DNA of 64,000 nucleotides from Litoditis marina (taxonomy: Eukaryota; Nematoda; Chromadorea; Rhabditida; Rhabditidae). Below, piece after piece: positions 13,001 through 26,300 of the stretch. Location of the stretch: contig OZ038438.1 of assembly GCA_964036275.1 (NCBI GenBank), positions 5,896,978-5,960,977 of the forward strand, in the 5' to 3' direction. The position numbers and the translations under genes are program-made. Each line of letters starts with the position of its first letter. The stretch's first letter is position 1. The notes under the pieces are model-generated. The model was given only the letters and a program-made list of their open reading frames with translations. It was not told the origin of the DNA and ran no database searches.

Positions 13001-16000
13001 CCACCCATATGGTGTTGAACATGGGGGACCACCCATATGGTGTATACCGTAGCTACACTGGATCACTTGGAGCACCACTTGAACTAGAGAAGCACAAGCT
13101 GGCAGTAGCACATATTGCGCGCGCACCATCAAGTAAACAACATGAACTAAATCACAGCAGGCTGTACTAGTCAAATTACCTATCACCCAAAACGTGTAAA
13201 CGTATCCCGTGTCCTTCAAGTGTGCCAGCCTAATACTTTTTTCTTCTTTCCAAGCAAAACTGAGAGTGCTAAACATGTGTGAGTTGTACTAACCAGTACT
13301 ATAGAAGTTGGGTCTCTATCTAACATGGTCACGATGTTAGACCGAAACATTTATGAACAAATTTATTCGATATGCTCCATCACATTCCGTTGTTTGGTTC
13401 CCGCCAGAGTTGGGACGAAATTCGTTTACAAGCGAAGGGTCTCCATATTTCGGGTCGACAGATGCTTTGCCAGAAAATGCGACGTCGCTTCGTCAAATGC
13501 TTGCGATGCAACCAAAAAAACAGTTGCCGAATAGGATTTATGACATGCGTTTCGGGATTAGACGACATCTAATTATCTGTCGTTACCAGCCCCCCTTTGA
13601 GGGAAATTGAGCTAATTACCGCGGCCAGTCACCAGCTGACCATCATCTTTACCTTATTTACAAATGAAAAAAGGCGCAATCTGCAAATCGCAGATCCATT
13701 CATCGCATTCAGTGTTGAACGTGTTTTGCACGTATTATTGGTGTTAACACGTATTATTGATGCTAAGAAGAGGGTTTGATGCAAGTTTAGCCAGCCACTC
13801 CCCTTGATTTCTCGGTGATTAGCAGAAGATTGTGGGGCTAAGTCACCGGCGTATCTCGCCTTTATCCTACAGTAATCCGAGATAATCTTAATCTGAGGCT
13901 AAGTTCCAGACCTGCTTGTACACAACAGATTTCAGTAAAGGTCATAAACTGATGCCATACTGCACGAGCTACAGTAATATATTGGCGGTTCTAGAGTTTT
14001 AGATTCAATGACTTTCTCGACTCTCATGCATCTAGACGCAGGATGGAAATCCGGTTGGAATTACATTAAACAAGCAAGTGATGGTGAAGTGGTCACAGAG
14101 CTGTAGAGAGCGCACGGAATGGAGAGAGCGCAGACAAATAAATTGGTGATCGAATTAAGGGAATACTCGCCCGCGGTGCGGTACGAAACAAAACTAATTA
14201 GTGGCTTACTGTAGATTACGGTAAATCGAGGTGAACAAACACATCTAGTTGAGTCCGTTAACATGTATCGCTAGGTTAGTCGAGCAGGAAACATGTTAAA
14301 TTGAATTGGTAGTCACCAACAGTGCACTTTACTACTCTATTATCAAGCTTCTTTAGTGTGCATGATGTTTCTTTTTGGCTATCTTCATGATTTCCATATT
14401 TACTCTCCCATCACATGATAAGTAAGCGTGAGTGTTTTCGCTTTGTTTTCTCGTACCAGTCGTGTTTTTAGCCAAATACGGTACTGAATGTGAGTATTTC
14501 GCACGCTTCGCCGGCTGTTTTGTTTTGAATTTCATACCGGATTTACGCCTAAACACTGGCACAATACGAGGAATCGCCGCTTCAACGAACCCCCAATAAG
14601 CCGCAAATCGAGCGAGCACTAGAGAGTTACAGACCTATACCCAATCACACTTTGGCATCATGCCAATCAAATTTTGGAACTGTTTCAAAAATATGCATGT
14701 GAGAAACTGTATGTCTCGTCAGCAAAAGAGCTGACGAGACATACAGTTTCTCTCCCCGACTACATTTCTTATACGTTTTGGCGCGGATGAACACACGTCA
14801 ACAATATTATCGAATATTACAAGGACTTAGTATGAAGGATTACCTATAATCCCACAGTGATCTCGACAAACAAGGTAAAATTAGCAGCAGATATGAGGCT
14901 AGCTATTCAAGATAAATGTCATTTACATTAGGCGGAGGAGTAACAAACAATATACAGGAGGATGAAGAAGAGGATGGAATGGACTTAGTTCGAGAACATT
15001 CTAAAAAGTTTTCACCCACCTTTTCTGCATTTACTTGGTAGTCTCGCATCTGAATCTGACGTTTTTTGTCCTTGCAGCGCTTGTTTTGGAACCAGACTCG
15101 AATAACTCGGGCGTTGAGACCTGCAAAAGTAGTGTATATGGATATAGAAAAGGAAACTACTCGAGAGAGAGAATAAAAAAGTGATAGAAAGAGAAAGAGC
15201 GAGTGAAAGAGAGATATATAGATAGAGTACTCAATATATAATCGTGTATAACGAAAGACATGTGAACAGTTCGGAACTGTGCGATTGTTCCACTTTCCAC
15301 GTGAATTCTCTATTCACGGCATCTACTAACCAGTCATCTCCACCAGTTGTTCCTTGAGCAAAGCGTCGGGACGCGCGTTCATCGCATAACACTTCTTCAG
15401 TATCAACAGCTGATTCTCGTTCAGAACAGTGCGAACCCTAGTCGTCTGAAATTTATAGAGTCAGCGAAATAGTTCAACTGGGCTGCAGTCCTTCAGTTTG
15501 CCATCTAGTATAACATTTCACTTAGTTTAGCCGTTTAGCTTCACATTTCTCAATTGTATGCAATCTACTTTTCTTGTTTCCAATACACTACAAGCATACT
15601 ACAATTACGACAACTCAATGAATGAAGTATACGTATACTATTATATTTGATGAGATAGTCCCTCCCGATAGTCCCTCCTCCGAGATGCCAATCTATATCA
15701 AGATCCACGGCTGCCCCGTAAGCCGTGCATGTAAGCTCGGATTAACACGCAAAACTGCCGTCTCAGCCATATTTTGCTCTCAAATCTTTTCTTTCGACTC
15801 TGATGAAAGAGAACACTATCGTGATTAGATTGTCGTTTCCAACCTGCTTATCCTTCTTTTTCTTTCCGCCTGACGAACTGGAGTTGTAGCCAAATGAAAT
15901 GCCCTGTGGCGTCATTTCGTCCGATTTCGGGGAACTGGAAATCATGAACTTAGTGAGAATTTGGAAAAAAAAATTTCAGAGTTAGTGTCACATATTATAT

Positions 16001-19000
16001 TATGTTTTCCAAAAGGAGGCATCATTAGCGATAGGGCTATATGAAGAGAGAAAATACACAAATCTCGGTCTGCGCAGGACAGCTAATCAAAGTAAAACCC
16101 AGTGCAAAACGAAGAAACCAAACTCAAAACACATCGGGTAACCGAAAGTACCGTTGATGCCTGGTTATGCTAGGTAAGACCCAAGAAAATTGAACAAACC
16201 GTATGGACAACGGGGGGCTGCTGGTTGGGTCCAATGACGTCATGGTGCACGTCTCCCATGAATCGTCTTCGGCGAACACTGATGACGTGTTGATGGAGGA
16301 CGGACGAGCCAAATCGAACTTGTTCGTATCCACCGAACTCGGCTGAAATGACACACGTGAGATGCACATGAAAGAACACGTGACTATTGCTTCCTTTCAC
16401 AATCAGTCTATATAATTGACATTATCATCGCCAGCTATATTTTGTATAAGATAATCGGCACATCCGCTCACCTCAGGAATAGGAGTGGCTCCGCAGTCTT
16501 CTTTGCAGTACAATGATTCACTTTTCAACTGAAAAAACACAATTGAGAAGAACACAAACGAATGGGTTCAGTTCGAAAATAATTTTTCCAAAAAGGTAGA
16601 ATTAAGTCCAGGAAAAGTCCTAAATTAGGCAAATCATAACAATCTCATGAGCAATCCAAGAGTGAAGTTGTAATGCAGACTAATTTCTATAATTCCCACT
16701 TTTCACGTGACTCTTCGTTCAAAAAGTACCTGGAACTCGTCTCCAGTATTCAGTCGTTTGTCGCAGGCGACGCAGGAGAAGCACTGCACGTGGAACACCT
16801 TATGTCGAGCCTTCATCACCAGTTCATTTCGGCCGAAGATTTGGTCGCATCGAGAACATTTGGTGGCAAACAGCCTGTAAATTACGAGAAATTAACAAAA
16901 ATATGTCTTAGTTTATAAGTGTTTTTTTAAAATAATGATCGTTAACTTAGTTGAAACCTATTCAGTTTCATGAATCAGGTGTTCAAGGTGTGAGTGATAC
17001 TGTTCGGAGTGTGCTGATTGGTCGGCCAGATGCGCCTTGCGTGGCGCAGTGACCGGAAATGTTGTCCCCCCTGCCTGAGGGATGCCGCTCCGTTTCCGCT
17101 ACACATTGCGTCACTGCGGCACCTCCCCACTATCATTATGACATACTGCATTAGGAGGCTGCTGCCACATTTGCAGAATACGGTAATTATAGGCAAGGTG
17201 CCCAAACATCACTTTATGAATGAATGCGCTTAAGAAGGTGATCCCAGCTAACTAATGAACTATTTTGATGGTTTTAGGTAGTATTAAATGATATATATGC
17301 TTCATGTTATCTATGATCTAATCGCATTTTGCAAGATACTCGGATATTGTGTTTCACAACAAACAAATGAGTGCGAGAGGATGCGTTGTTTATATGCATA
17401 ACACATGGTTTTCCCAGATTCGCGCTTCTCTCACTACACAGTGTTGTGACTGGAAATACACCGGCAGTGCTTGCCAACGGGCTTGTTCTCACTGGATGTC
17501 ACCAGCACTGTGTTGGCCTAGTTCGCACCTCTCACCTGACTGGCGGTGCAGGGAGACACACGTGCCGCTCCCCGGCGGTACTCTCATTGACTCAATAACA
17601 CTCACTAGCGAGACACAATCATTTACAGAGCTCATGGTTGAAACAGATTTCGAAACATATTTAAATGGTAAATTATCCTGAATTGCATTCTACGAAAATT
17701 GGCCATAAGAATACGCTCGAATGAAAAATAGTTTTGCCATGATTCATCTCATTACTTTCGCGCACCACTATGCAGGTTATTAACATTTTCGCTCCTTTGC
17801 TCAAGAGTTGTTGCCAGCAGTCTAATTTGCCATTTTTCGCTTATCTTTGAGAAATGTTAGTTGTGTTAGAAATAAGTATACTCCTAGTCGTCTACCCAGA
17901 AACATTGTACGTAGAGGAAGATGTTTTGTTGTTTGGCGTCAACTGCAATAGAGAGGCAGGACGCTTCCGCCTTCCATTCAGAGAGCGTGTGTACGCGGGC
18001 CGTAGAGAGACGCAACACACATTGAATAGGAAAGGAGAGAAGGGTGCTACACCGACACTTTGATGGTTGAAAGGTCAACTGAACACAGCTGACTCCACCT
18101 AATCAATGCACAACCGCTCCGTTTACGGTCAGGCTGGAGTAATAACAGTTATATGGGGATACTGGCAGATTCACAAGTCCCACCTCATGTAGTCCTCCTT
18201 GCAGTAGGTTCGACTGTCTCGCACGAAGGCTGTACACGACTCATCCAGATTTCGCTGGCATTCCGTGCACTAAAAACACACAATTACATGAAAACAAGAT
18301 TCCCTTTTGGCAACAGTATACACTGTGCTCAAGAAACTACCAGTAGTTGCACACAGAAGAATTAGGAACGGAAATTGTGGAATTGATCGAGGTTATATTG
18401 GTGAGAGACAACATTGCGTTGACGGTGTGAAAAACTCGGACCGCTGGTGTCAAGTTTCGCGCTTTTCTTCCGTGTTTTGACTGTATACAAGGCGAGTCGA
18501 GAATCAACCGCGAAACTGTTTCGAATCTAACATTTCCTCGACTATTTGCAACCTTTTTCTTTGCAAATCGTTATTCAGTTGTAGAGTACAATGAAAGTAG
18601 AGCGTTTGTTTTCATCGCTATTTGGCAAATTGCGTGTACGGCTGGCTTGACCAGGTGGCAGCTTCGAAATATATACAGAATATTCGATGCGATTCGCACA
18701 CGCAACTGGGGGGCACGACCGACCAGGTAAATTCCCAATCAACAATAACAAAATAGAGCAAACTGGGCAGAAGGAGACTCGGAACAATCTATTTAGATGA
18801 TAGGGTTTAACTATATTGGAAAACAATGAACCAAGACATGATAAGTTAAGTAAGTATCCAGTAACACTGGAAGATGCGTAACAACAGCACGTAAAGTGTT
18901 GATAGTTGTGCCAGTTTTTGGGTTGTTACTATTTTGCTGCGGTTTTCCAATTAAATTCCCGTGGCGAACATACCTTCAGGCATGAAGCGTGAAATTCCAT

Positions 19001-20379
19001 ATCGGGATGAACTCGGAGTATAAAGCGGTCTGATATCTCTGGAAAGAAAATAGTAGAATATTCGATAAAGTTTCGATTTTTTGCGAATATGCAGTTATTG
19101 AACATTGAAATACATACGTTTAACAATAACTTTTCATTTATATTAGATTTTCTGAATTAGTAATTAATCAAAATGCCATAGGGATTACAGTTGTATACCA
19201 TTTTCTTCGAAAAGTTTTCCTCGAGGTGATCATTATACTTTCTTTTCTCTGTGATGTGAATATGATTGTGAGAACAAACCTTGTAGACAGCAGGCACAAA
19301 CCGACATTCGAGGCTCTGGAAAGAAAACATAAAGTAGGTTACGATGAAAGATTTGTTGGAGAAGGCTGCTCCCTGGCTTTTACTACTCTACTTTGATTTC
19401 TCAGGAGAGCCATAAAATGTGGAAAAAGGCGACCAGGTAGCAATTTTCCGTTGAAATTTGATATAAAACTATTAACTCATTCGGAAGGACCGCTAAGAAA
19501 TAAAAGGAAGTTGTAATCCGGATTTCGTTCTCAATCTTTCTCTGCTCTTATTTCTGATCAATAAACCGAACAAATAAGTAACAGCCTGAGGTATATATGT
19601 GTCAGTCCCAATTTGGGGCCGAGTGATTGACTAACTACAGGGGTAGGCTGCTCTAATATGGTGGCAGGGCGCCAAAAATGATGATTAAGCTACAGCTGAA
19701 ACGACCCACGAAACGAGGTCGAGAAAGCCCTGAATGAGGTCGTAGCCCCCATAGAAGGCTAATTCTACTTTGCGATTCGAAATGGAAAAGGACACGATTT
19801 CGGATATACGTCTAGAGAACGTGGATTATCTACCGCTACACCGGGGATCAGCCGGTGTTTGTCCAACATAATCAATATCACTACGGCTACTCTCATCATG
19901 TCCAAGGAAAAAACATCGAAAAACAAGAACGAGGGAAAGACCGCGAAATAACTGAACAGTTCTCATCTCATAAAGTCATTCTCCCTAGCCAGGCTCAATG
20001 TTCCAACGAAACGTGTGGAGTTAAACGTAGCAAGTACACTAGTTTCACTCGAAACAACCTATAGGAAACTGACGACACCATAAATTTGATGCAAGCAAGA
20101 AACAAAGTTCTATATTCGAAAAAAAGCTTTCCGAAAACAAAGTTATAGACAAAATACATAGTACAACAAAAAGTAAGCGAGTAAAGCGTTTTTGTTTTCA
20201 GTCCGAATATTCTACCGGTTGAATAAACATCCTTTCAATGAGAATATGTGCAGATAGATGGGTTTGGCAGACAACAACTTACTGGTGGTCGGGCTAACTT
20301 CGGACTCTTTGGTCCAGTAGTCGATGGGAAGTTCGGAGGGACCAGGGGGAACATCGAAACGTTCGTATCCACCCCTCAT
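10078..20379 (-). CDS. Islet-type LIM-homeodomain transcription factor, complete
   Basis: Nuclear DNA-binding factor of the Islet class, which in other animals specifies motor neurons and other neurons, heart and endocrine cells. Twelve exons join in phase: 20283-20379, 19280-19315, 18974-19038, 18184-18269, 16730-16874, 16472-16528, 16200-16342, 15844-15934, 15331-15445, 15020-15120, 11095-11271, 10078-10197 (stop TAG). Order: short N-terminus, LIM1, LIM2, Ser-rich linker ending in GGKKKKDKQ, homeodomain with [13 protein letters not shown] and [17 protein letters not shown], a Gln/Pro-rich tail, and a conserved-looking C-terminus ..[19 protein letters not shown]. Family homeodomains share TRVRTVLNE and [17 protein letters not shown], so the Islet assignment is firm. 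The ATG at 20379 is preferred; the frame is open upstream to an ATG at 20499, so a longer N-terminus is possible. An intron of 3.7 kb separates homeodomain and tail. Confidence 0.95.
12998..13043. repeat. Short direct repeat GACCACCCATATGGTG
   Basis: Two copies start at 12998 and 13024, 26 bp apart. Each contains the palindrome ACCATATGGT-like core CCATATGG, a CArG-like string. Function unknown. Confidence 0.75.
14701..14752. repeat. Perfect inverted repeat, 23-bp arms and 6-bp loop
   Basis: Left arm 14701-14723 (GAGAAACTGTATGTCTCGTC plus AGC) is the exact reverse complement of 14730-14752; the loop is AAAAGA. Transcribed from either strand it would fold into a 23-bp duplex. It lies about 270 bp downstream, in the gene's direction, of the homeodomain exon at 15020-15120. 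It could be a fold-back element or a hairpin RNA precursor; the perfect pairing is not typical of animal microRNAs. Confidence 0.9.
15020..15445 (-). other. Homeodomain region of the Islet-like protein
   Basis: Exons 15331-15445 and 15020-15120 are split just before helix 3, after EQLVEMT. The recognition helix reads [17 protein letters not shown], with the invariant W, F, N and R. The [14 protein letters not shown] segment is also Islet-specific rather than Lhx-like. Confidence 0.96.
16472..16874 (-). other. LIM2 domain region of the Islet-like protein
   Basis: Two exons (16730-16874 and 16472-16528) encode [40 protein letters not shown] and LYCKEDC. All eight zinc-ligand positions are visible. 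The match to Islet LIM2 (TKC..C, VMRAR, YHIECFRCVAC, GDEF) is strong. Confidence 0.93.
16875..18183 (-). other. Intron between LIM1 and LIM2 exons
   Basis: No further exon of the Islet-like gene fits here by phase: 18184-18269 ends in phase 2 and 16730-16874 starts with one base. Short plus-strand ORFs at 17018-17681 have no recognisable similarity. Confidence 0.7.
18184..19315 (-). other. LIM1 domain region of the Islet-like protein
   Basis: Spread over three exons (19280-19315, 18974-19038, 18184-18269). Zinc ligands follow the LIM pattern: CACC, then 18 residues, HASC, then CTEC, and later TYCKED. The 18-residue spacing equals that of vertebrate ISL1. LDESC and [10 protein letters not shown] are Islet hallmarks. 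LIM1 and LIM2 normally bind LDB/NLI-type cofactors. Confidence 0.93.
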
Positions 20380-22543
20380 ACATAAAATATTAGCAGCCAG
20401 GTTTGTAGAGGTCAGTAAACGTGTTAAAGAAGGGATGAGAGGAACAGGAGCCAGCGGCAGGTAGAGGCGGAGCCGACTCCGCCCCCTTTCCCCGGCCAAA
20501 GGGTACGGTAGCCAGCGCCGCCACTAAGGGGGTTAGAAGGCAGATTGAGGGAATAAAAAGAGTGTAAGTAATTAGGGGACTCAGATTGTTGCAGTTCGAC
20601 TCATCGCTCTGGGGCAGACAAGTTGAAACTGTAGTTATATCATTCATCAATGTCGTCGTGAAACTTGGCATACTTGAACAGTAAATGAGAAACTTACGCA
20701 AGACGTGAAAAATAAACGAGAGAAGTGCTGACACGTCTTCTAATATTGATATGTATGCCACGTTTCACGTGATTTGCATTTTACTAGTAGTTCAAAAGCA
20801 CGGCTTAATCGGAAAACGTGCAATAGAAACAACACGAACGATTGATAGAAATGCAAATCGTTTCGCTAGTTCCGCATGTTTTTCCACACTCACCAGCGTA
20901 TGTTCACCCCACCGTTTTCCACAACTATGTGTCGTTGATTTGACGAGCAGCAGCATAAGCTCACAGTGTATGTTATTACATCTTCGACAACATCATGTCC
21001 TTAATCTCATCTGGCTGTCACAGAAAAACACTTTTTTCCAGTACGTAGTATGTTTCCCTTCGTTCATTCACAAAATTGAACTCTTTTTCGATTTTCGCCA
21101 TGTAATTCCAACACGAACAAACGTGAAGAGCGTGATATTCCTATGCACGAGGCAATAGTCTCAGGTCGTACTCATCGAGAATTCCAATATGTGGAAGAAC
21201 CAATATTGAGGAAACACAGCAGAACTTTTGCAAGACGTCAAACTGTGGGTGATCAAACTACGAATACATTGCGGAGCAGATTGACAAGATTTGCGGCCAT
21301 TCTTGAGAATCCCTAAATTGAGTTTCTGGAGCCTTGAGTTATTAAAAGGGAACTTTGAGTTCCTAAAAACGAACTATCTGTTCTGGAAAGCCAACCTTTC
21401 CAAAAACGTGATCTTGTCTATTGTAGCGCAGATTCACGCCCCATCTTCTTGTTCGCCAGTGTCGAGCCTGGCCCACCTGTGGCTCCCCTAATGTGTCTTC
21501 ACCCCGCGTAATAGAGTGCCAGTTCTCAGTGCGTCGCTCAAGCAGAAACATTGTCCGATTCGCATCCATTCTACTTATTCCCATACAATAACACAACTAC
21601 CCATCATCTATACAATCTACTTACAAAGACAATCTTCTCGCTGAACACAGACCTCATTTTCAGTGGATTTGCAACTGAAAAACTGCTCCAATTACAGCGA
21701 CAAACGATGAAATGAGTGTCTCGGGGTGGAACCGAACCAGGGATATTACAGTTTGGTCTGTGGGTAATCGATGATTTGGCAAATCCTATCGTGATACAGT
21801 ATGGAAATCGGGTGGTTGGCGACTAACGAGCTTAACACATTTACAACAATGAACCACCAGTGATTTTCAAAATGTGATCAGCGGGAAACAAAAGTTAGAC
21901 TTATCTGTGACAACATTCTTGTTCGCAGATAATGTTTCATGTTTCACGAAACTATTTCATATTCTTTGAGTGTATATGCCATCTCTACCGGCTGCACGCG
22001 CATTACGGCATTACGCCTGATCAAGATTCATTCATAGATTATAAAGCTACTCTTAATTACCAACTGAATGGTAAGAGCACTACTAACTCGTTTTACTATG
22101 GTCATATCAAATAATTTTCGCACTTTAACAAACACGAATTAAATACTTCAACATAACAAGTTCATATTGAAACGTTGATAATCACGTTTCGATCTTGAAA
22201 CCCAACGATGTAAAGTAGTGACCCTTACAAAACCGGCTGGTTCGAATCGCGCTGGTAGTGCACCGCATTCTGTTAGTAGACTTTTGCAGTTGCTCTACTG
22301 AATATCTTACTTTCTGCTGTGTGTAAGTTTTAAAAAGGGCGTTATCGGAGCGCAGGATGAACACTTTATTGTGTTCTTGTTCAATAAGGCTTATCCGTTT
22401 CGATCTTTCACCTTGTTTGGGTTTGTAACTGCGGTGGTCATCATACCGTACCAACCCTGACGACTTCCAAGATTATATTCCGTCGGTTTTAGTGTTGTTT
22501 CGTAAAACATGATACCAGGAGGTATACTGCCCTGAGCTGTCTC
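20380..22543. other. Upstream region of the Islet-like gene, nothing recognised
   Basis: Presumably contains the 5' UTR and promoter of the Islet-like gene (transcribed leftward). No TATA box or first non-coding exon can be placed with confidence. An E-box TTTCACGTG lies at 20762-20770. ORFs at 20751-21158 and 21291-21491 are not recognised. Confidence 0.45.
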
Positions 22544-22702
22544 TTACCGTAGCAAAGTAATGCAAGTGGTTGGCTTAACCTCATCAACGACCTGATCAGC
22601 CACATAGTTGCCAATTTCTCATGTACAAGCATACTGTAGGCGAGCACAGCCTGGATCAGGTGGTGACTGAGTAGTTGAGCTCAAAGGTGACTTTGCTACC
22701 GT
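22544..22702. mobile_element. Non-autonomous inverted-repeat element, degraded copy 3
   Basis: Begins TACCGTAGCAAAGT and ends ACTTTGCTACCG, the terminal repeats of the elements at 7290 and 7820, with a 159-bp interior that keeps GTTGAGCTC, CACATAGTTGCCA and GGTGGTGA in inverted order. It is in the opposite orientation to the other two copies. A possible lone end, CGTCTTGCTACCACA, is near 26510. Confidence 0.75.
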
Positions 22703-23164
22703 TTCCCAACTCTGGTATGTGTCCAAGTGAAATTCGGTAGCGCTGTGGTTGAGTGTGGGAAGACGTGGTGTTGTGTCTCGTGTGATAGTTGGCGCATCGC
22801 CAGCTGCCACCGCTTAGCTGGCAGCCTATTGTGGATGTGCTGGGAATCCCCATGTTTGGGTAGGCTCGTATTGAATTTCAGGCTGGCAGGCGAATCACGC
22901 AAGCCGCAATTCGATATGTGATCTATCGCAACACCAATCTCGGGGTAACACAGAGAAAAAGAAGCAATAAAGAAAAAGATTACAGTTGAAGAGAGAGAGT
23001 AGCAAATTGAAAAGAAGAACAACCACATTTCTCCACATACCCGCCTAGTGTTCTATCACAACTTGGGTGGAACTGGCATGGTTGTTTGAGAGTTTATTGA
23101 ATTTTGCTTGAAACATCGACATAAAGTTACCAAATATACTGCGTGCCAAATTTATAAAATATCC

Positions 23165-23330
23165 GCATCATGTGAGACTCAAACCGGGCCTAAAAGTTTT
23201 GGAGGCGCAGACGCTAACCACTATACCAACCGGGCCTATAGCAACGATGTTGAGGAATTGTACATATGTGTTGTAACACATCACAAGGTGAGATATACAG
23301 TATACCCCCGCCTTTCCTTGAGCGACAACT
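23165..23330 (-). mobile_element. tRNA-derived SINE-like element
   Basis: On the minus strand it reads GGCGGGGGTATACTGTATAT, a 60-bp spacer, CTATAGGCCCGGTTGGTAT, then A-box-like TAGTGGTTAGCG and B-box-like GGTTTGAGTCTC. The same series occurs at 29789-29960 on the plus strand with scattered differences. The tRNA-like part is degenerate: the acceptor stem does not close and there is no clear anticodon, so it is not annotated as a functional tRNA. Confidence 0.7.
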
Positions 23331-26300
23331 ATGCGTTTTCCGCAATGAATCTATATGACAAAGTATGCTCAGATGAGAATATACACCTAGCTCCGAGTAT
23401 TTCTGTCTTCAAAAAGCAGTTTATAGTCGTTTTCTAGGAATGATTGGTTGTTTATTGTGGGGTCGTGTGAAGGGCGTCATCTGGTATATTGTAGCTACTT
23501 ATGGTCCGTCCAATGACTGGCGGGTGCACTGATTCAAGCTGAACTTAATTACTGCCCCGGCCAGCGGGCACATCCTAACAAATCAGAAGACGAGCTATCA
23601 CGTCTGCACACGTAATCAATACGGGTCCTATTGGTGGAATAGCCATTCCATGATCTCGTGAACAGTTACAGTAAGCTACTGGAATTCTCTGACATCCTTT
23701 GGACACCGGTAAAAACACTAGGAAACTTCCCAGGTTTTGTGAAGGTAAAAGTTTCAGTGTACTTACTAGAACTAAATTGAGTACGCGTAAAATGTGAAAA
23801 TCAGAAGTGGTGCACTTTTCCTGCACGGCAATTCTGTTGAGTTTCCCAACGTGACTATGTATGTGGCAGATTACTGTAAGTGTCCGCGGTTCAGGGGAAG
23901 GTAGTGTGGATTCGAATGAGTTCAATCAATGAGGTAGTCACCGTAAAGTTGGAATAGTGTGGGTGGAATGCTGAATGAGTCAAATGTTATCAGGGAAGAC
24001 ATCTCTGGATGCGCAGTGTAAACTGTATACAAACTGCCTCCGAATAGACCATCTGTATTCAAAAGAAATAAAAGGCGCAACTTTGTCAGACAAATATTGC
24101 CAAACTCATGAGAACCTCCGATCTTCCCATGAGAAACACTCACGAACTGTTCACCACATTTGGGTGCACAACAAGTTACTTAGTGTCATGAGAGATCTAT
24201 GAATCGAGAACTTAGTCAGCTTCTAAACTCAAGATGATTACCTCTTTCATCTATTTTACGAGAAGTTTCACAGGTGAAAGGTGCCTATATTTTCATTTCC
24301 TTACTGTAATAGCGCACGATTGTATAAAACGCAGTATAGGAAGTACATACGTTAAGCGCTTGAGTAGTTGATGGTAGTTCATACCTGGCATAGTGTGGAA
24401 AATTCCGTCGAGACACGTGAAGGCGATACTCCACGGATTTTCCAAAGGGGCGAAGCGATTCTGAAACAAACATCAAAAGCGTCGCTGGAGCTTTTTTCAT
24501 TGAAAGAGTGAGGGTCTTGTTTACCAACAGAGGCTAAAATGGGTAAAACAATTACGGAATAAGCGAAAGGTTTTTTCTTTAGATCTGTTTAATTTTGGTT
24601 CATACGACGTGCCTTTTGACTTTCAGCTATCAATGAAAACTCAATATACGAAAACTCAATATATATATACGAAAAATTATGCCGACCATTTCCTTGAGAA
24701 TAAGAATTTCCGGATAGTGAAAGAGCATGGGTGGGGTGGCGATCATCTTCATAGGTCTGCTGCAACAAAACAACAATATTTAGTATTTACTCATTTTCTT
24801 AGCGTTTTAAACTAGTCCTCAAAACTTCCCCTTCTCTCCCGTACTGAAGAAATTTTCCGTAAAATAGATGATTGTTCGTTACTGTATACCATTGTGGGAA
24901 AAGCACTAGCACGCGATTTTGCAGTTTTTCTCAGTTTTCTGGTCACAGCATTAATTCACCTTTTTCCTTATAAACGATAGTGCATATAAGTTAGCATGGA
25001 TCTGCATGTGGGGATCAGAAACCCTTTCTTCAGTGGCGACTAGTAAGGTGGAATGAATGTTTCATGACATCCCACATTGTAGTCACCACATTGCACTAAT
25101 GAATGAAACTGCTTCGAAGATATGAGGACACAACGCGCCATGTAGTATGACATATCGAAAACAGAAAATTGACCTGTTTCAACCTACAAAGCAACTATGT
25201 TCAAGTCCTACGAGTTGAACGAAAGCCCCAAGAATAATCATATAGTTCATAAGTCAGCTCCGCACGGACTCCTACAGTATGAATTCAAAACTTGTTTTCA
25301 GAACTGCCAATGGTTGTACAAGTTTTAGTTTTCCGATTCGTATTTCTCATCTTGGACCCATGTAACGATACCAAATTGGTTGATATTTTCAAAAACGTCG
25401 CTCTTTTTACAGAGTTCCAAGTTCAAATGCATACTGTAGGGGTTCACGTAGAAATTCCGTGCCCTTTACCACGTGCTTACTAATGTAATTGAGTAGAACA
25501 CTTCGACGAACCAGATCATTTCCCGTTTTCTCTAATAATCTACCCCTTCGTGCACTGTTTGCTGGCATACTGTAGATATGTGGACATTTGCATTACAAAG
25601 ACGAGCCAAACCGCAAATACAACAGCATTTCGCCAGTTTTGACTGAAATTCTGTTGGAATATATGGTACAAATAGGAATAATTAGAGATGCTTACCATTC
25701 TGCTTACTATTTTGAAAATAATCACTAAGAAAGTTGCTCCCTGAGATCACTAAACGAGTCCAACCCTAAAGTATTCCAACTTAATTTTCAGCTAAACCAG
25801 CCATTGGGCCATACTTGTGGTTTAACTAAGCCAAGTGACACGTAGAACCACATACACACATCGAATAGAGACACCTCGAATCTTAGAGTGGAAAATCGCT
25901 GATGTGCATACACGTTTCACGTGTCTATTCTAATTACATCATTGTTTGGTACATCAAGATATGTTATGTGTGCGTGGGATTTCCCGCAATAACTGCGCGT
26001 GTGGTCTCTTCCGGCTGGTGGCGCTGACCTCCCGCACTATCTCCAAATCTCACACATTTGTACACGGGGATTAACACAATGACCTCCCCGGAGATAAGGC
26101 ACGTGCCAACCATGGTGGTCCAAACAGTCGGGGCTGCCACCTACTCGGAAACAAACAGTGATTTTCACAGGTGTTAATATCGCAATACGGTTTTACTCAA
26201 ATGCAAGTATTTTTACCTGAACAGAACGTCACCAAGGGAAATACAGTTAAGATCTCTGGTACTAACTGCAATAGGTTTTACAGGTGAATACTAAAAAGCA

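Larger units (their letters stand above)
11272..15019 (-). other. Large intron of the Islet-like gene
   Basis: The 3.7-kb intron between the homeodomain and the C-terminal exons. It holds the short GGGACCACCCATATGGTG direct repeat at 12998-13043 and the perfect hairpin at 14701-14752. ORFs at 12007-12360 and 13325-13610 (+) do not resemble a family I recognise. Long introns in developmental regulators often carry enhancers, but no specific element can be read here. Confidence 0.7.

Noticed and set aside
23165..23260. A tRNA gene on the minus strand.
   Set aside because: A-box and B-box strings are present but the acceptor stem does not pair and the anticodon loop is unclear; a second copy elsewhere indicates a SINE-like repeat.
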